DNA from: Apostichopus japonicus
Lineage: Eukaryota > Echinodermata > Holothuroidea > Aspidochirotida > Stichopodidae
Length of the DNA: 64,000 nt
Direction: 5' to 3'
NCBI RefSeq assembly: GCF_037975245.1
Contig: NC_092577.1
Location: 31,990,398 to 32,054,397 of the forward strand
Shown here: positions 26,048-42,400 of the stretch, piece after piece
Layout of the letters: the number at the start of each line of letters is the position of its first letter
Numbering within the stretch: the first letter of the stretch is position 1
Made by a program: the position numbers and the translations under genes
The notes under the pieces: model-generated
The model's input: the letters and a program-made list of their open reading frames with translations, nothing else
What the model was told of the DNA's origin: nothing
Databases searched by the model: none

Positions 26048-26629
26048 GGGAAACGCCTCCACTTTTTACTTCGGAAAATTGCTTCAAACCCCACAACAAC
26101 CACGGTCTTTTAGCTAAGGACAATTGTAGCATTAAGGTCTCATTCTACTAGGGGAACCGTGATTCACACATGACGATGATCACACAGTCACAGTCTAGAT
26201 GCAAGGGGACTGGGGTTAAGAGTAATCAATCGTTTGGTTGTTATCGTAACACTAAGTTGTTTAGTAATTGTGGTTACCAACTTTCTACTCTATACATATT
26301 ATTTATCATACTGAACTTAAAAGGGATTGGGGATCCGATATGGATGAGGGGGAAAGGGGAGGGGTGGGGTCGGGGGGGTTGCCGCAACTGGAAGAATTAC
26401 AGTTGCATTCGGTCACATGATAAAATTATGCATTTGGCCAACAACACGAAGGTATCACGAAGTTTGGCTATACATTGTACAAGATCAACGTAAGGATCAG
26501 GGATGATGTACTATGCATGCATCTGCAATGATCGACAATAGGTGATAGCAATTAAAGCTATCAGGTGCGTTGATCCCTTTCAAGGTTGGAGGGGAACATT
26601 TATATATATATTTTTATATTCATATATTT

Positions 26630-26664
<35 letters not shown>

Positions 26665-29600
26665 ATATGTTTATGTACAATTGACTGTACCTTCTCCATC
26701 CTCCCCCATACGTCCCCCACATATACGCCCCCCCCCCCCGTTAAATTTCTTGAATGCGATCAAGTATTTATATCGTAATAACAATAATGTAACTTTGTCG
26801 GCGGCTGCGCAATGTGTGTTACGTTTGAATACGATGTTCGCGAATGTCATTATCTCCAAGTATTTTCATATTCATTTAACATTCATGTGCTGCTTCAAAT
26901 AATTTTAACCGAATAATTTGAAGGGAAAATATCATATCTATTGCAATTGTTAGCATGGCAACATCAGATTTTCGCCTCCTGTTTTAAAAGTTGGGGTGGG
27001 ATGGGGCTGGGCTGACCACTCTGCCCCTATCAGATCGATGCCCTTGACAGTAATGGGGGGAGGGGGAAGGGAGGGGTAAATGCTTCATAAGACTTTCAAG
27101 CAGGGAATACCATGAAAGAAGCGCAGTGTACATCACATATAGTGGATGCTCCTTTTCAAAAAAATGTTATTGAAATATTTTGTGGGTGTTGCTTTCGACA
27201 CTCTTGCTCGGAAAGAGATACTACAGCGTTTTGTATTATATATTACTCAATACATGTTACGGGAAAAAATATGAAAAATTGCATACAATTTATACCCAGC
27301 TCCAAGTTCATATATAGTGATCCCCATATATTGATTGAACAATAAATCAATCAATGTCTTATACACACAATCAGACTCGACCTCCTTAAAATTTTAATTA
27401 CAATGTTAACGGTAGCTTAGACTAAGGGCGATGGGGGGGGGGGGGGTGGAGGCGGAGTATAGCTTAGCTTGTTATGGTTGTTAATAGTACCATTCCACTA
27501 GCAATGTAAACAAAAGTGGCAATAGAATTTTCCCCGTCAAAACGACACTGTACAAGTTTTATACAAAGAGCGAGACATCTTTTCTTTTTGTTCTCGAATG
27601 CGCTTACGTTTCGGGAATTGTTTAAATAAAAAATTAAGGTTTATAACTCAAGCTGGTGTATATAGGTCTCGGATTGTTTTTTCTTACCCACAAAGAGATG
27701 AAGACATAAGTTAAACAGAGTAGTTTCTTTTCCTTTCTCTTCTCTTCTAGAGAATAAAAATAAAAAATATATAAAAAAAACCTGCTAATAATTTATGGGA
27801 CCCAAACACGTAAACCACGAGATTTCTTCATGGTTAAGAGTTGACATATATACGTATAGAAGAACAGAGGGTGGATCGAACCCGCACAGCCTAACTTCAT
27901 TGTATCGAACACGGTTAACTAATTAATAACGACGCCCGCTAGTAATTTATTACTTTAACATTGACTACACAGGCATACTGGTGAAACTATTCGTAAATTC
28001 CTATTTTATTATTTGCGAGATATTGCTAGTTTGAAGTTTCACACTTATGTATATACCGGGGGAAAAAAAGTTGAACTTGAAGCAAACATACAGGCACGAT
28101 GTCACAATAATTGTACACTTACTCAAATTAAATTGTTGACTCCTTTTACGGACATAGCAGATTTATTGCAGAAAATTGTGAAAATCTTAATTTATATATA
28201 AAAAAAGAGTTATGTTTAACAATCGACGGAAAGATGTACAAATTACACAACTTTCTTCAAAGTAGACACATTATGGACCGACTCCCCCCCCCTCCACCTC
28301 TACCTCCCTCCCGTCACACTCCACCTCCCTTACCCCCCTCCCCCCTCCTCTCGTTTCCTACCCTCGTGGGTAGCCAATATGTTTGCACAGTCTATTATAG
28401 CATTGCACAGAAACATGTATAATTACCCTACTTTTAGTTTTGTTAGTTGTACTGTATCCTAACCCAGTGCACACATTTTAACATGCAGGTGCTGTATGGT
28501 GTGCTAAAGTAGTACCCCGGCTGGTTCTTTGACAAGACAGTTTAGACGGTCCGGGAAAGAAAACCTAAATTGTGACAGTGTGTATAACTGTTGCGATGTA
28601 GGGGTGCCATTGTAACGCGTTATATTCAATGCGGAAAGAGACAAGCGAACTTTAGTCGGTCAGTCAGTCCAATTATATACACCGTATATCTGTTTACGGA
28701 TTTTTTTTTAAGCTTTAAGACAGTGATTTCACCTCCGCTGAACACATTTGAATACAGGTGGTGCTTTGCAAGAAGAGGGAATGGCTATCGGTTCACCGAA
28801 AAGTTGTCGTGATAAACAGAAGCTAAAATATAAGAGAGAGAGAAGGGGGGGGGGTACAGAGAGAAAGAGAGGAATAATTGCTGCGTCTTAATTAGCAACT
28901 TGTAAATAAACAGCCAGTAAAACAAGGGCGTGGCTGATGTGTCCTTGAACTAAGCCAATGTATGAAACTGGCAGGGTCGCGTGCTACAAAATGAAGCGAA
29001 TACTCTTTGTGACTGACGAAAAGGTAGCCAAATAGATTTTATGAAAGAGAAATAGAGAAACAAAGTCGACCAACGCTCCGAAAGTTTTTTACCCCTTCAA
29101 CGATTACTGAATGCGATCAGTCTACTAAAATAATCTTGTATTTTATATCTTCATCCGGCGTTCATATAGCAATGAATGGAAAGGGAGTCCCGTACCGAGA
29201 AAGGCGATTGAAGAATTTTGATTCTTTTGTTAAACTATCTTAGTATCAACTTGCCACAACGGGTATTAATGATACAAAACCCCCTCGAATCGATACGCCA
29301 CGAGAATGATCTTCCCCACGTGGCAAAAAAAAACTTGAAAAGCTTGAAGAGTTTCAGACATGACAAAAGAAAGCCAGTAGGTCGAATTTTTACCAGCCAA
29401 GGAGATTAGAAAGTGGCCACGCGAGTTGGATTAGAGGGAACGGAACGTGCATTCAAGTGAGCAATTTGTTAACTTGAGATTTGATCTGTTGGCTAAACGA
29501 TATCCATATCAAAATTGTAACATTGCATAGAGACAATGCATGGTTGTATATAGCCTAATGCTTAGGCTCAAGAGCCTACCATTGACATTGGTCGGACAAA

Positions 29601-29796
29601 AGCTTAGCAGTAATGACAATGATAAATCGGGAAAGGAATGAGATATACTCAAGGTTTTTTTCGTTTTTTGTTTTGTTTTGTATTAAATCAATTAGATCGT
29701 TAATAGAACAATATGTTTCTATTATAGATGTTACCCACGATAATTGGCGTGTATCTGCGGTTACTAAATCGGACAGGAATTGATTTTGATCAACTT
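26048..29796. other. Gene-free DNA with simple repeats
   Basis: Contains (TA)n/(TG)n at about 26600-26665, poly-G runs near 27435 and a pyrimidine-rich block at 28285-28360. No exons were recognised. A faint minus-strand tRNA-like relic with a B-box-like GGTTCGATCC lies at about 27865-27930. Confidence 0.45.
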
Positions 29797-30246
29797 TTAC
29801 TCTCTTAAAATGTTAGACTGAAGAATTCAGTCTTCTTTGAGACTGAAATTTTTTTCAGTGTTATACACTGAGTTTAGACTGAGAAACACTCTACTTAGAC
29901 TGTATTATCAGTTACACCGTTCAGTCGCTGTTTTGGACTGACTTTATTAACCAATCAGCTAATCACATGTGGCATGTCATCTTACCATTTTCAGTCTCTG
30001 TATTCCACTGAAAAATGTATCCAATCAGAGAACAGAAATGCGCCTACGTCATCCGAAAACTTGCAAATACGCCGTACAAAAATAAGTGTGACAACGAGCG
30101 CTACAACTTGTGTACATATATACTACTATATTCTTCGCTTAGCCAGGTACTCGCTGTACTGTACGTACGCACGCCGTACACACAGCTAGGCATGAACGAG
30201 ACAGACGACCGTATGTCTAAGCCAGAGTAAAGGTTATAAATTAGCA

Positions 30247-30316
30247 ATGGCTGAGTCTTTAAGAACTTTTCTTACAAATAAAGGTTTCCACGAAGAAGTG
30301 ATAACAGTGTTCGAGG
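30247..30316 (+). CDS. Candidate first coding exon inside the 4.8-kb element (SAM-like N terminus?)
   Basis: ATG at 30247 opens 23 codons reading MAESLRTFLTNKGFHEEVI and TVFE, ending at a good donor (G|GTATGT, phase 1). A TATAAA-like motif lies about 15 bp upstream, after about 240 bp of CpG-containing DNA. From memory, many repeat-expanded metazoan proteins of unknown function start with a similar helical SAM-like segment. No second exon could be joined, so this is probably a remnant. Confidence 0.35.
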
Positions 30317-30479
30317 GTATGTATGTATGTTTTTTGTTGTTTTCCAATTAATACAGAATAAAAGCTTGGCAGTTCGTAACGTTAGTTATTCTAGGCTTGT
30401 GCGCGAGGTAGGCCTAGCTAGGCTGTACTATAGCAAATAGGGCCTAGGCTGTTGTTATAATTGGTGGGGCCTATTAACA

Positions 30480-30660
30480 CGATCGTCGGGCGAATAAGCA
30501 CGCCGGTCCTGCATATGTACCCGATCGTCGGGCAAATCAGCCCGCCTGTCCTGCGTATGTACCCGATCGTCGGGCAAATCAGCCCGCCTGTCCTGCATAT
30601 GTACCCGATCGTCGGGCGAATAAGCACGCTTGTCCTGCAGTATGTACTCGATCGTCCCAA
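30480..30660. repeat. 42-bp tandem repeat, about 4 units
   Basis: Units begin ATCGTCGGGC(G/A)AAT(A/C)AGC and contain CGC(C/T)(G/T)GTCCTGC(A/G)TATGTACCCG. Because 42 is a multiple of 3, both strands stay open and give 14-residue periodic ORFs that are not convincing genes. Confidence 0.9.
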
Positions 30661-31080
30661 AATGAATCTAGGCTAGGTTAACCTCATAACAAATACTTGG
30701 ACATAATGCTCAAGAAATTGCAAAACACAGTACTATTATGCATAGATTGTAAGCACCCTTAATTATTTGAAAAATGTAGTGACTGCTACAGCCATTACAG
30801 CATGAAGCTATCACGGTACCAGATCGTTGGGCAAATTAGCCCGCCTGTCCTGCATATGAACCCAATCGTCGGGGGAATAAGCACGCTTGTCAGGACTGCA
30901 ATATGTACTCGATCGTCCCAAATGAATCTAGGCTAGGTTAACCTCATAACAAATACTTGAACATAATAATGCTCAAGAAATTGCAAAACACAGTACTATT
31001 ATGCATAGATTGTAAGCACCCTTAATTATTTGAAAAAATGTAGTGACTTCTACAGCCATTACAGCATGAAGCTAACACGA
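30561..31080. repeat. Tandem duplication with a 257-bp period
   Basis: The segment 30561-30817 is repeated at about 30818-31080 with small differences. Shared blocks include CTAGGCTAGGTTAACCTCAT, GAAATTGCAAAACACAGTAC and TACAGCCATTACAGCATGAA. The duplication captured the distal 42 bp units, so the VNTR was already present when it happened. Confidence 0.9.
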
Positions 31081-31742
31081 TTCTGTTAAACCATTACCAT
31101 TGTATTTAAATCATGTGGAAACTGGAAAAGAATTGGTATGCTTTTGTTATTTTATTAAACATATAGTGGGCCATCAGTCTTTATTATAAGATTTTACAGT
31201 AATATTACCATTCACTAATGTTATGAAATCAGTTTCTTTTACAAGCAGATAGACATATTAGTGAAATCAGTAGGCTAAAATGTAAATCATATTCCTTGTT
31301 CACTGGTTTTCTATGCTGATGTAATGGAATCAGGAGATGTCATGAACAATTTATCCTTAAAAAGAGAAATTTCTGAAAACAACTAACAACAAACCTTGCT
31401 TGGTAACCATGTACCTGCCAAAATCAACATGATAACCCATAAATGTTAGGTTGAATTTGAATCCACCTTCACATAACACATCTCACCCGCCATGGATGAC
31501 ATATTGCTGCCTATCGTGAATTGATATATCTCCTTTGTACAATGCCAGTCATGTTCTTGTTTCTCCATTCTCTCCTAAATATTATTCTAGTCTAGTCTCT
31601 CTACCTCTCAACATATCTTTTTTTAAGAATGTTTTGATTTATACTATATTGCTTGTCCTTTATCACATTTATTTTTATCTTCACCAAACAGGAGGGCACA
31701 GATATTGAGAGTGCAGCACAGGGCAGACAAGGACAATATTGA

Positions 31743-32010
31743 CAGCCTTTCATCCTATCTCTTGGACCAGAATTGAACCCCAAACAATTCTTCATTGTGG
31801 CAGATAAACTGGCCATTCCAGCTGGGACAGAGGCGTAGAACAGACATTTTACATAGACTATGCTCCCCCTCTACAACACTAGTTTTGTGAGTTCCATGCT
31901 TCCATGGTGTATGGAATTTTGCAACCAACAGAAGTGAAGTCTCTCGTCCGTATCCATGCCACATCTATAAGGGCAGCCAGCATGGAGTTACTTCAAGGAG
32001 TGAATGTTAC
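31743..32010 (+). pseudogene. Degraded coding stretch inside the 4.8-kb element
   Basis: One frame reads PELNPKQFFIVADKLAIPAG. After a frameshift, another frame with an in-frame stop reads FYIDYAPPLQH then FCEFHASMVYGIL and a further 28 or so open codons. The alternation of hydrophobic residues and the continuity across frames suggest a decayed exon. It fits the same family as the candidate first exon, from memory. It is not functional as read. Confidence 0.35.
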
Positions 32011-32060
32011 TTTTTTATTGCTCTGTAGTCCGGAACCACGTGTGTCAGCATGGAGTAGCT

Positions 32061-32427
32061 TTAAAAGGGTGTGAAGACTCGCGCAAAAAGAACGTCTAAT
32101 GCCGGTAATCTGACCTAGTTTCGAATGAGGTGTAACAGAAGTGTTAGACACTGCCATCGATCCCAGAAAATACAAACACAGCTTGCTACCGTCGGTAATT
32201 AGACACTAGTGTACAGTCAGTACATACAGCTACGGTCAATACCCACAGCACAGTGTATAAACGATACAGCGATGAACATCTCAGGTCCAGCTAAAGATAT
32301 CAAGGTATCACGTTTCATTACTGTCTGTCTTTTTTAGCGACACGAACAAACATCACTTGCAAGCAACAGAAAGTTAACTTTTTCAGATGGCTGCATGCTG
32401 TTTGGGACAAATCTTCAATGCCTTTAA
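32061..32427. mobile_element. TTAA-bounded MITE, copy 2 (nested)
   Basis: A 367 bp element homologous along its length to the reverse complement of 9804-10172. The left end reads TTAAAAGGGTGTGAAGACTCGC and the right end TCTTCAATGCCTTTAA. Internal shared blocks include GTACATACAGCT, CGGTAATTAGACACTAGTGTA and AAGTTAACTTT. It lies within the 4.8 kb transposon relic and therefore inserted later. Confidence 0.85.
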
Positions 32428-33645
32428 GGAGTAACTAACACATACCCTAAAACGTTAAATTGATTACCCGGAGTTTACAAACAGTTTTATATGAATAGGG
32501 AGGGCTCCAGAAATAAATATTTAATTGATTTTTGGTTTTTAAAAATGTTTTTTAATGATACTGATCTAATTATGAATGTAATTAAACAAACACCTAGTTG
32601 CCAAAAAAACTTTGTATGATTTTTCGAGCATGTTATTTTAATGTTTACTTTAATGTTCCTACATTTCACTGCACTCACTATGTTGAAGGTTTATTTAATT
32701 AAGCAATTAATTAAGCTAATATTATTTATTGTGCACAATATTCCATAATTTGTTCCATGAAAAGCAAGTAACCTGATTATTATAAAGTCAGTAACTGTAG
32801 AAAATTCCATTTGAGAATATCCTTTCCTCATTATTCCCCCCCCCCATTTTTTTAAAATTTTAGTGATGTAATGAGTCAAAACTGTTTTCAATTTTTTAGT
32901 CGACTCTCGAGTGACATTTCTTTTTCAGCTAGAGGCCGACATTAAAGGATTCACATGAGATAATTTATAAAACTTTAAAATTTGATTGAAATCACAATCA
33001 AAATCACTATATATGATTACTATCAGAAAGTTAAGAAATAATTGAGGGTGGTATAATAGTCACATGTACTGTTTTTGCATACAAATTTGCTTTATATGAA
33101 TGCCATATCATGAAATCGTGAATGCAGTATATAATAGTTCATGTTTATCTAATAGCCATTATGAAGTTTGTGCCATTCTGTTAACTGCTTGTAGTATGTT
33201 GTTTTGTGTGTGCTGGATAATGACTTTCAGCAATCGCCAATCTATATCATTGAAACACAAAGTATTAAATGTTCACCGCACTGATATATAGTTTGACCAT
33301 TCCTAATATTTTATAAATAACCTGCTGAAAAGTTGTCATATGTTTTCCCCATTTTGAAATCATTCTAAGAAAATTGTTGCTACTATACATTAATGATTCA
33401 CAACTGGAAAAAAGGCAATGTACCAGATCCATTGTACTATCGTCGTGTTTCCATCATATCCCTTTTGTAAAGGCAGGATCGTATAGTTACTATATCCTTT
33501 ACAGTGGAAAATTTAAAGTTCAGTGAGATCGGGAGATGGGATCAGCTGGGTATATAACCACTCAATTTACAGCTGTGTTGTCAATGAATTCCAGGGTATT
33601 ACCACCTGGTGGTGACATACAGAGAATTTAAAGTGCTTTCTGTTA

Positions 33646-33748
33646 CAGTGGTGTTGCCAGACATTTGAATCTTGGTTGGTGATATGTCTATTTGTGAATT
33701 CCTTCTCGGGGGAGGGGTTCCCCAGGCCACCCATTGGCGACACCACTG
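33646..33748. mobile_element. Short hAT-like MITE, 103 bp
   Basis: The left end CAGTGGTGTTGCCA pairs with the right end TTGGCGACACCACTG. Flanks are TTCTGTTA (33638-33645) and ATCTGTTC (33749-33756), an 8 bp pair with 6 matches, consistent with an aged target duplication. It is also nested in the 4.8 kb element. Confidence 0.7.
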
Positions 33749-34629
33749 ATCTGTTCTCAGCTTACCTAATCCTTTCCAAAAAAATTAAAGAACATTTTAG
33801 ATCCAGGCCAATTCAAGCAGAAATTTGACAGATTAATATTGAACTGAAAATATGTCACTGTTATGTAAAGTATCTTTATAATTTGAACGTTTGTTGCAAA
33901 GATAACATGTTTTGTTGAACATCCCTCAGAATATTGTAGTTTTGATTTCTGTTTTTTTTTAATATATTAAAAATTATATAAGAATATATAAGTGGGTTAG
34001 TGGGAATAAAATTACTGTTCGGTGGATATTGACAATTATATTTCTTGATGGAATACCATTTTTAATGTACTTTGTGTGTGACTGTCACAATGATTTTCTG
34101 GTCTTTATAGCCTAACATGATTGGATGTGAAGGTGAAGTCACTCCATGAAGTAGCACCTTTCAGTAAATTCCCCTGCATTAACAGATCATTGAATGTTGT
34201 CTTGATGACCTTAACTGCATCTTTATTGAAGAATTCCAGCACTTAGCCAACACGGAGGATCTATAGAAAAGCTTGTTCAATCCAGAATTTGCAATTTATA
34301 AAATTGACAGTATAGCTGTGATGTGTAATAATTCAGTCTAAAGGACCGACTGTTCAGTCTGATATCAGTCTTATAGACTGAAAGTATTCAATCTTATTAA
34401 GACTGGTGCTGCAATAAATCAGTCTAAACTGCTGACTGTTCAGTCTAAAGTGGTTTGATTTTCAGTCTATTAGACTGAAGAGTATTTAGTCTAATTAAGA
34501 CTGACCTTCAGTCTTTACATTTCAGACTGGAATTCAGTCTAAGTAGTCTGATCCCTTATCCCATCCATCATTAGACTGAAATTTCAGTCGATTAGACTGA
34601 AATTTCAGTCTCTCATTTTAAGAGAGTAA

Positions 34630-37838
<3,209 letters not shown>

Positions 37839-39284
37839 GTCTATTATGAGTATCGGGATTATGTTCATGTTCCATGTACAAGAATTTACATTAAAAAATA
37901 ACATTAACGGTTATATATAAAATCCTGTCATAAAAAATAAAATCCCAAATCTTAGCAATAGCATTCAATCCTCTCAGAATTATTTGTTGAACTGTCGAGC
38001 AAAGGACAATACAACAGAGAGAATGAGAGAGAGAAAGATAGTAGTTACTATTATGGCTTCTAATTAACTTAAACGAGCATTTTTCTCACTCGAGGTTTCG
38101 GGGTAGTAAGATTTCTTTCTTCTGTTCGATAACAATACCCACGCGTGTCCCTTTTGTCTTGTCACGTGTCCGTCGATGGGAAAAACAGACAACTCGACTT
38201 TTTGAAGGCGGAGTGAGAAGGCTTTCGTATTGACTTTACTAAGTCAAGCGAAATTTTTTCCAAGTTTGAAAATTAATTATATTGCGGTTTGTTAACAGTG
38301 ATTAAATGCACATTTGTGGGTTATTGTTTCTTTTACAGTTTTCGATTACCAAAAAATTCAAAGTTACAAGTTGAAAATCATAAAAGATATATGTGGTTTT
38401 TTTTAATACAGATGAGAAGTACAAAGAACGTAAAGAAGAAATCCTAGTACATCGCATGTTTCATAAAAAGAAAAGAAGTTGAGAATATTTTCATTCTCTT
38501 ATAGCATTAGCCATACGTAAAGAACAAGTTTAGACAGGGATGAAGGTGAAAAGTCCCTATCTCCAATCGATTTTCTTGCTTTGAAATCTGACAATAATTA
38601 ATGTCAGCTGTACTTTATCGGTGGAAGCTTGCATGAACATTATATACGGCATGCAGACGGTCTATATCTATTCCAAAGCATTTGTTACAAAGTTATTTAA
38701 AAACATAAAAAATAAAACGATATCGCGATAGGAAATATTTCAACTGATAGCTTCTTATTATTATTTTGATAATGATTTAATTTGGTTGCTACAGCAATCG
38801 TTAATTTATACCTTGGAACTTATATAGTGAACAGAGGTTTCTAACTAAACGATAGAGAGCCTTAGTTGTGTTCACTAATTTCATTATTGAAAAATGAACT
38901 TGGAGAACCTAATTATATGTTTAAATAGATAACAATGTACTCTATTCCTGGAGATATATATGAAGTTTTTTTTATGGAATTAATTTATAGACTTACTTGG
39001 AATTTGGAGCAATTAATTAACAAAAGCAATGAACACCCGAGACAGGAACGTTGTGGGGAAGGAGGGGTGGGGGGGGGGGCTGACTGAAGAGAGAAACCCC
39101 TCCTTATGAAGTTATCTATATATCTATATATATATATCACACGTATACGTATAATCAGTAGTAGCAGAAAGTGCTCAATACCGTATACAGACAAGATATA
39201 CAATTTACACCATATTGCTACCCTGGGTTCACGCACGCATAGAGCGACGATCTTCAGGCCAGTGGATGGTCAAAATATATAAAT

Positions 39285-39412
39285 ATATCTATCTATATAT
39301 ATATATATATATATAGTCATATATAGTCATATATAGTCATATATAGTCACATATATAGTCAAATATATAGTCATATATATAGTCATATATAGTCATATAG
39401 TCATATTGCAAT
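39285..39412. repeat. AGTCATATAT tandem repeat
   Basis: An (AT)n lead is followed by roughly nine units of AGTCATAT with 10-14 bp spacing, changing to AGTCAAATAT and AGTCACATAT variants. The units are AT-rich and non-coding. Confidence 0.85.
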
Positions 39413-42400
39413 TTGGTTATTGAGGAATGGAACTTAAACAACCTGTAAATTGATTTTTGCATTGCTTTCGAATATACTACTCTACTATTAGCTCTCCTTC
39501 ACTTCATGATCACCAAACGACATTGAGACAGTGGTGAAGGGGTACAAATCCTGCGAGTCACTATAACTATAAGATGCATAGCTCCTCAGGGATTTCTTTG
39601 TTGCCTTCTCGCATCTTAGTCTTTCAAGCAACTGGTGATTCGCTTTAGGTAGATCGTAGGTTCTTGGTATTGTATACTTCCCTCGTAGTATAGCCAATAT
39701 CTGTCAATCTAAGAAAAAAATGCATCTTTGGAAAGAGAAAACCGCGGACGCCTGAGGTTGACAAGATGGTACCGGTAATCAAATTATTTCCTTAAAACTG
39801 ATGACGAACTGAATAAAAGAATTGTGTGCGACAGCTGTCGTTATGTCCAATTTTTTCAAGGTCGAGGAGATTTGCCATAAAGTTCATAAAATACGTTCGT
39901 CGATTGTAATATTAATAATAATAATAATAATAAAAGTAAGCAAAAAGGCTGTCTTTTGGAGTGTTGTGACGTTAAGGTGGAGTGGGGGGGTGGTGGGGGA
40001 GGGGGCGCTGTCAAAAAATTGCGTATGACGTAATATTTAACTTTGTTAAACGTAAAATTTGCATATGGACAGAAATCAAACACACATGTGACGTGCATGG
40101 CTTTTACGTTACTCGTACGAGCGATCGATATGTTGCATAGAATGGCTAATATAGTTTTACCATTTTTAAAACTTTGTTGTGTGTGATTCCCGTCTGAAAG
40201 AGGTTCTTACTAGTATCCATGATTAAATATTCAAATATGTCTTCCTCCTCCCATATCATGAATATTCAACACTCTTTAGTCCAGCTCGGCCCGACCGCAT
40301 GGTACAACACTAATTGATTCGTTTTCATCGTCGAGTTTTTTTACTAAATTTAACGCTATATTATCAGTCCATCGTCAGTGAGATTGAACCCCTGCTATAA
40401 TAATATTTATTAAACATATAAAACTAGCTACCTTCTTTGTCTCTAGCCTATATACGCCTAGCTACTAATTATTCATCGTTAACCGCACATAAATGCCCCG
40501 CTGATTCCGTGCGATTTTGTCAACGCACCTTACGTGAACTGAAGCAAATATTTAAAAAAAAAATCCTCCTTCTGCCCAGTGCACTTTACACCGGGTGAAA
40601 CAACATTATAAACGAATCTTCCTTTCTTTAAGACAAAAGATGCGCTTACTCAAAACAAAACTTGATGAGTGAGATAGATAATTCCTTTCTCTATATATGA
40701 TTTTGTTTCCTTTTGACGTTACCGACCCATGACATTTTCTCAGAGAAACCATAAGCCCCCCCCCCCCTCTCCTCTCCTCCTATCGTTTTTCTTTTGACGC
40801 ACCTGCTTCGTACAAAGCTCTATAATACGAGACAAGAAGGATTAATGGGTGATATGTTATACGGTTATTAAGACGTTAGCACTTGAACTTCACGCGGCCA
40901 TCTTGAAACTAAGATCATAATTCATCGCTACGCCTGGTTTTTACAACGATGCTTCCCCACAAAAAAAAATAAAACAAGTAAAAAGATAATATGTATATCA
41001 AAACCTTATAAAACGTCTGTTTGTTAGCCACTCGGCGTGCTAGCACGCCCAAGGGACTCATATGTTGGGCAAAAAGTTTATCCAAATTGCTTAGTCCTGG
41101 CTCTTGGAACTTTGAAGGGAAACCAAATCGAAAGGTATATATAAGCGACAAGATACACGATGGTTGAAGAAGACGACACGGATGGCATCCCACGCCGTAT
41201 GTTCTCTCACCCAATGCGAGTGTTTCCCACCGCTAACATGGATGTTAAACGGCACATCGGCAGTAACATTTTATACCTTCCCTGGCAGTTACGATCGCTC
41301 GTTGTATCTTCCAAATGGGTAAAATTGTCAGTCGACTGACAGCCAAATTAACCTCGGGGTCACAGCCGTTTGTGTAAGGGTGCAAGACCAATCATCTTGC
41401 TCACGCCCGCGTGCATGTAGAGTGATGATGGATAAAACGAAACGCGTAAAAAAAAGAAGAAAAATGAAAAGAAAAAAAATGGGGAAAAAAACCGGGGCAA
41501 AAGAAAAAAGGCGACGTATATAGTGGTAGTTACAAAATTTAGATTGCATATTTTTTAACCTTCTCCCTCCTCTCGCTCTCTCGTCCCGAGAAGAGTACAC
41601 AAAAAGATTGGTTACATAGGCCTTGGTGGGTGGCATGTCGATCGCTGAGGATGTACACTGCTGTCACAGGATGGTATCTCTATAGAATCGTCCGGGATGA
41701 GACGTAGGAGTGATAATTTTTGCTATATCACGAAATTTCGTCGGAATATCTGACACCTTTTGAGACGAAAACTTATTGTCCTCTGCTCACCATCCCCAGA
41801 CCCCATGGGTTTTTTTTGGGGGGTGCGGGGGTTAGTCCTTTTTTTTTTATTTATTAGCTTGTATTCGTAAGTTGCTGTGCGGACCTTTTTACGTGACATT
41901 GATGTAGATTTATTCAGCTCAAAGTCGAGTATACAATGCGATCAACACATACACACACGTTATGGGTTTTTTTTTTAGTAGGGTCACATGATTGCACTAT
42001 ATAAAACTGCTTCGAAAACAGCTTTTACATATGGTCTTGTCTTTGTTGTCACTAAGTTCAAGTGGCAAAGTTAAGATATTATAGATTTATTTCAAGTATT
42101 GATCCAACGTAAGATCGTATATTGTCGGTAAAACTACAAAGCCAGGTACCGTGCTAAAGTGGTTTGGTAAAAATTTGATTTCTGCTATAAGCTTACGAAA
42201 TTCCATTTTTGACGATGCTTTAAATATTAATATCACATACACTTAATACTCAATCCTGTGAAACATACACTTTGACATCAAGACGAGTAAAAGGCAACTT
42301 ATTCAACAAAGACCAAATATTTGGTACAAAAAAGGGCTTCAAAAATATTGACCAAACAGCATAGAAAATCGGAGTTTTCTTGCGAGAATGTATAAGTTGA

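Larger units (their letters stand above)
29797..34629. mobile_element. 4.8-kb DNA transposon relic with AGTCT/AGACT subterminal palindromes
   Basis: The left end TTACTCTCTTAAAATG (29797-29812) is the exact complement of the right end CATTTTAAGAGAGTAA (34614-34629). Both subterminal zones (29812-29945 and 34330-34613) are packed with AGTCT and AGACT words in palindromic pairs such as GACTGAAATTTCAGTC. The interior has a promoter-like zone, a candidate first exon (30247-30316), tandem duplications, a broken coding stretch near 31.7-32.0 kb and a nested MITE (32061-32427). No clear target duplication and no intact transposase were seen, so the superfamily is undetermined. Confidence 0.75.

Noticed and set aside
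30418-30660. ORF with 14-residue repeats
   Set aside because: It results from a 42 bp DNA repeat being open on both strands; no start context or homology supports it.
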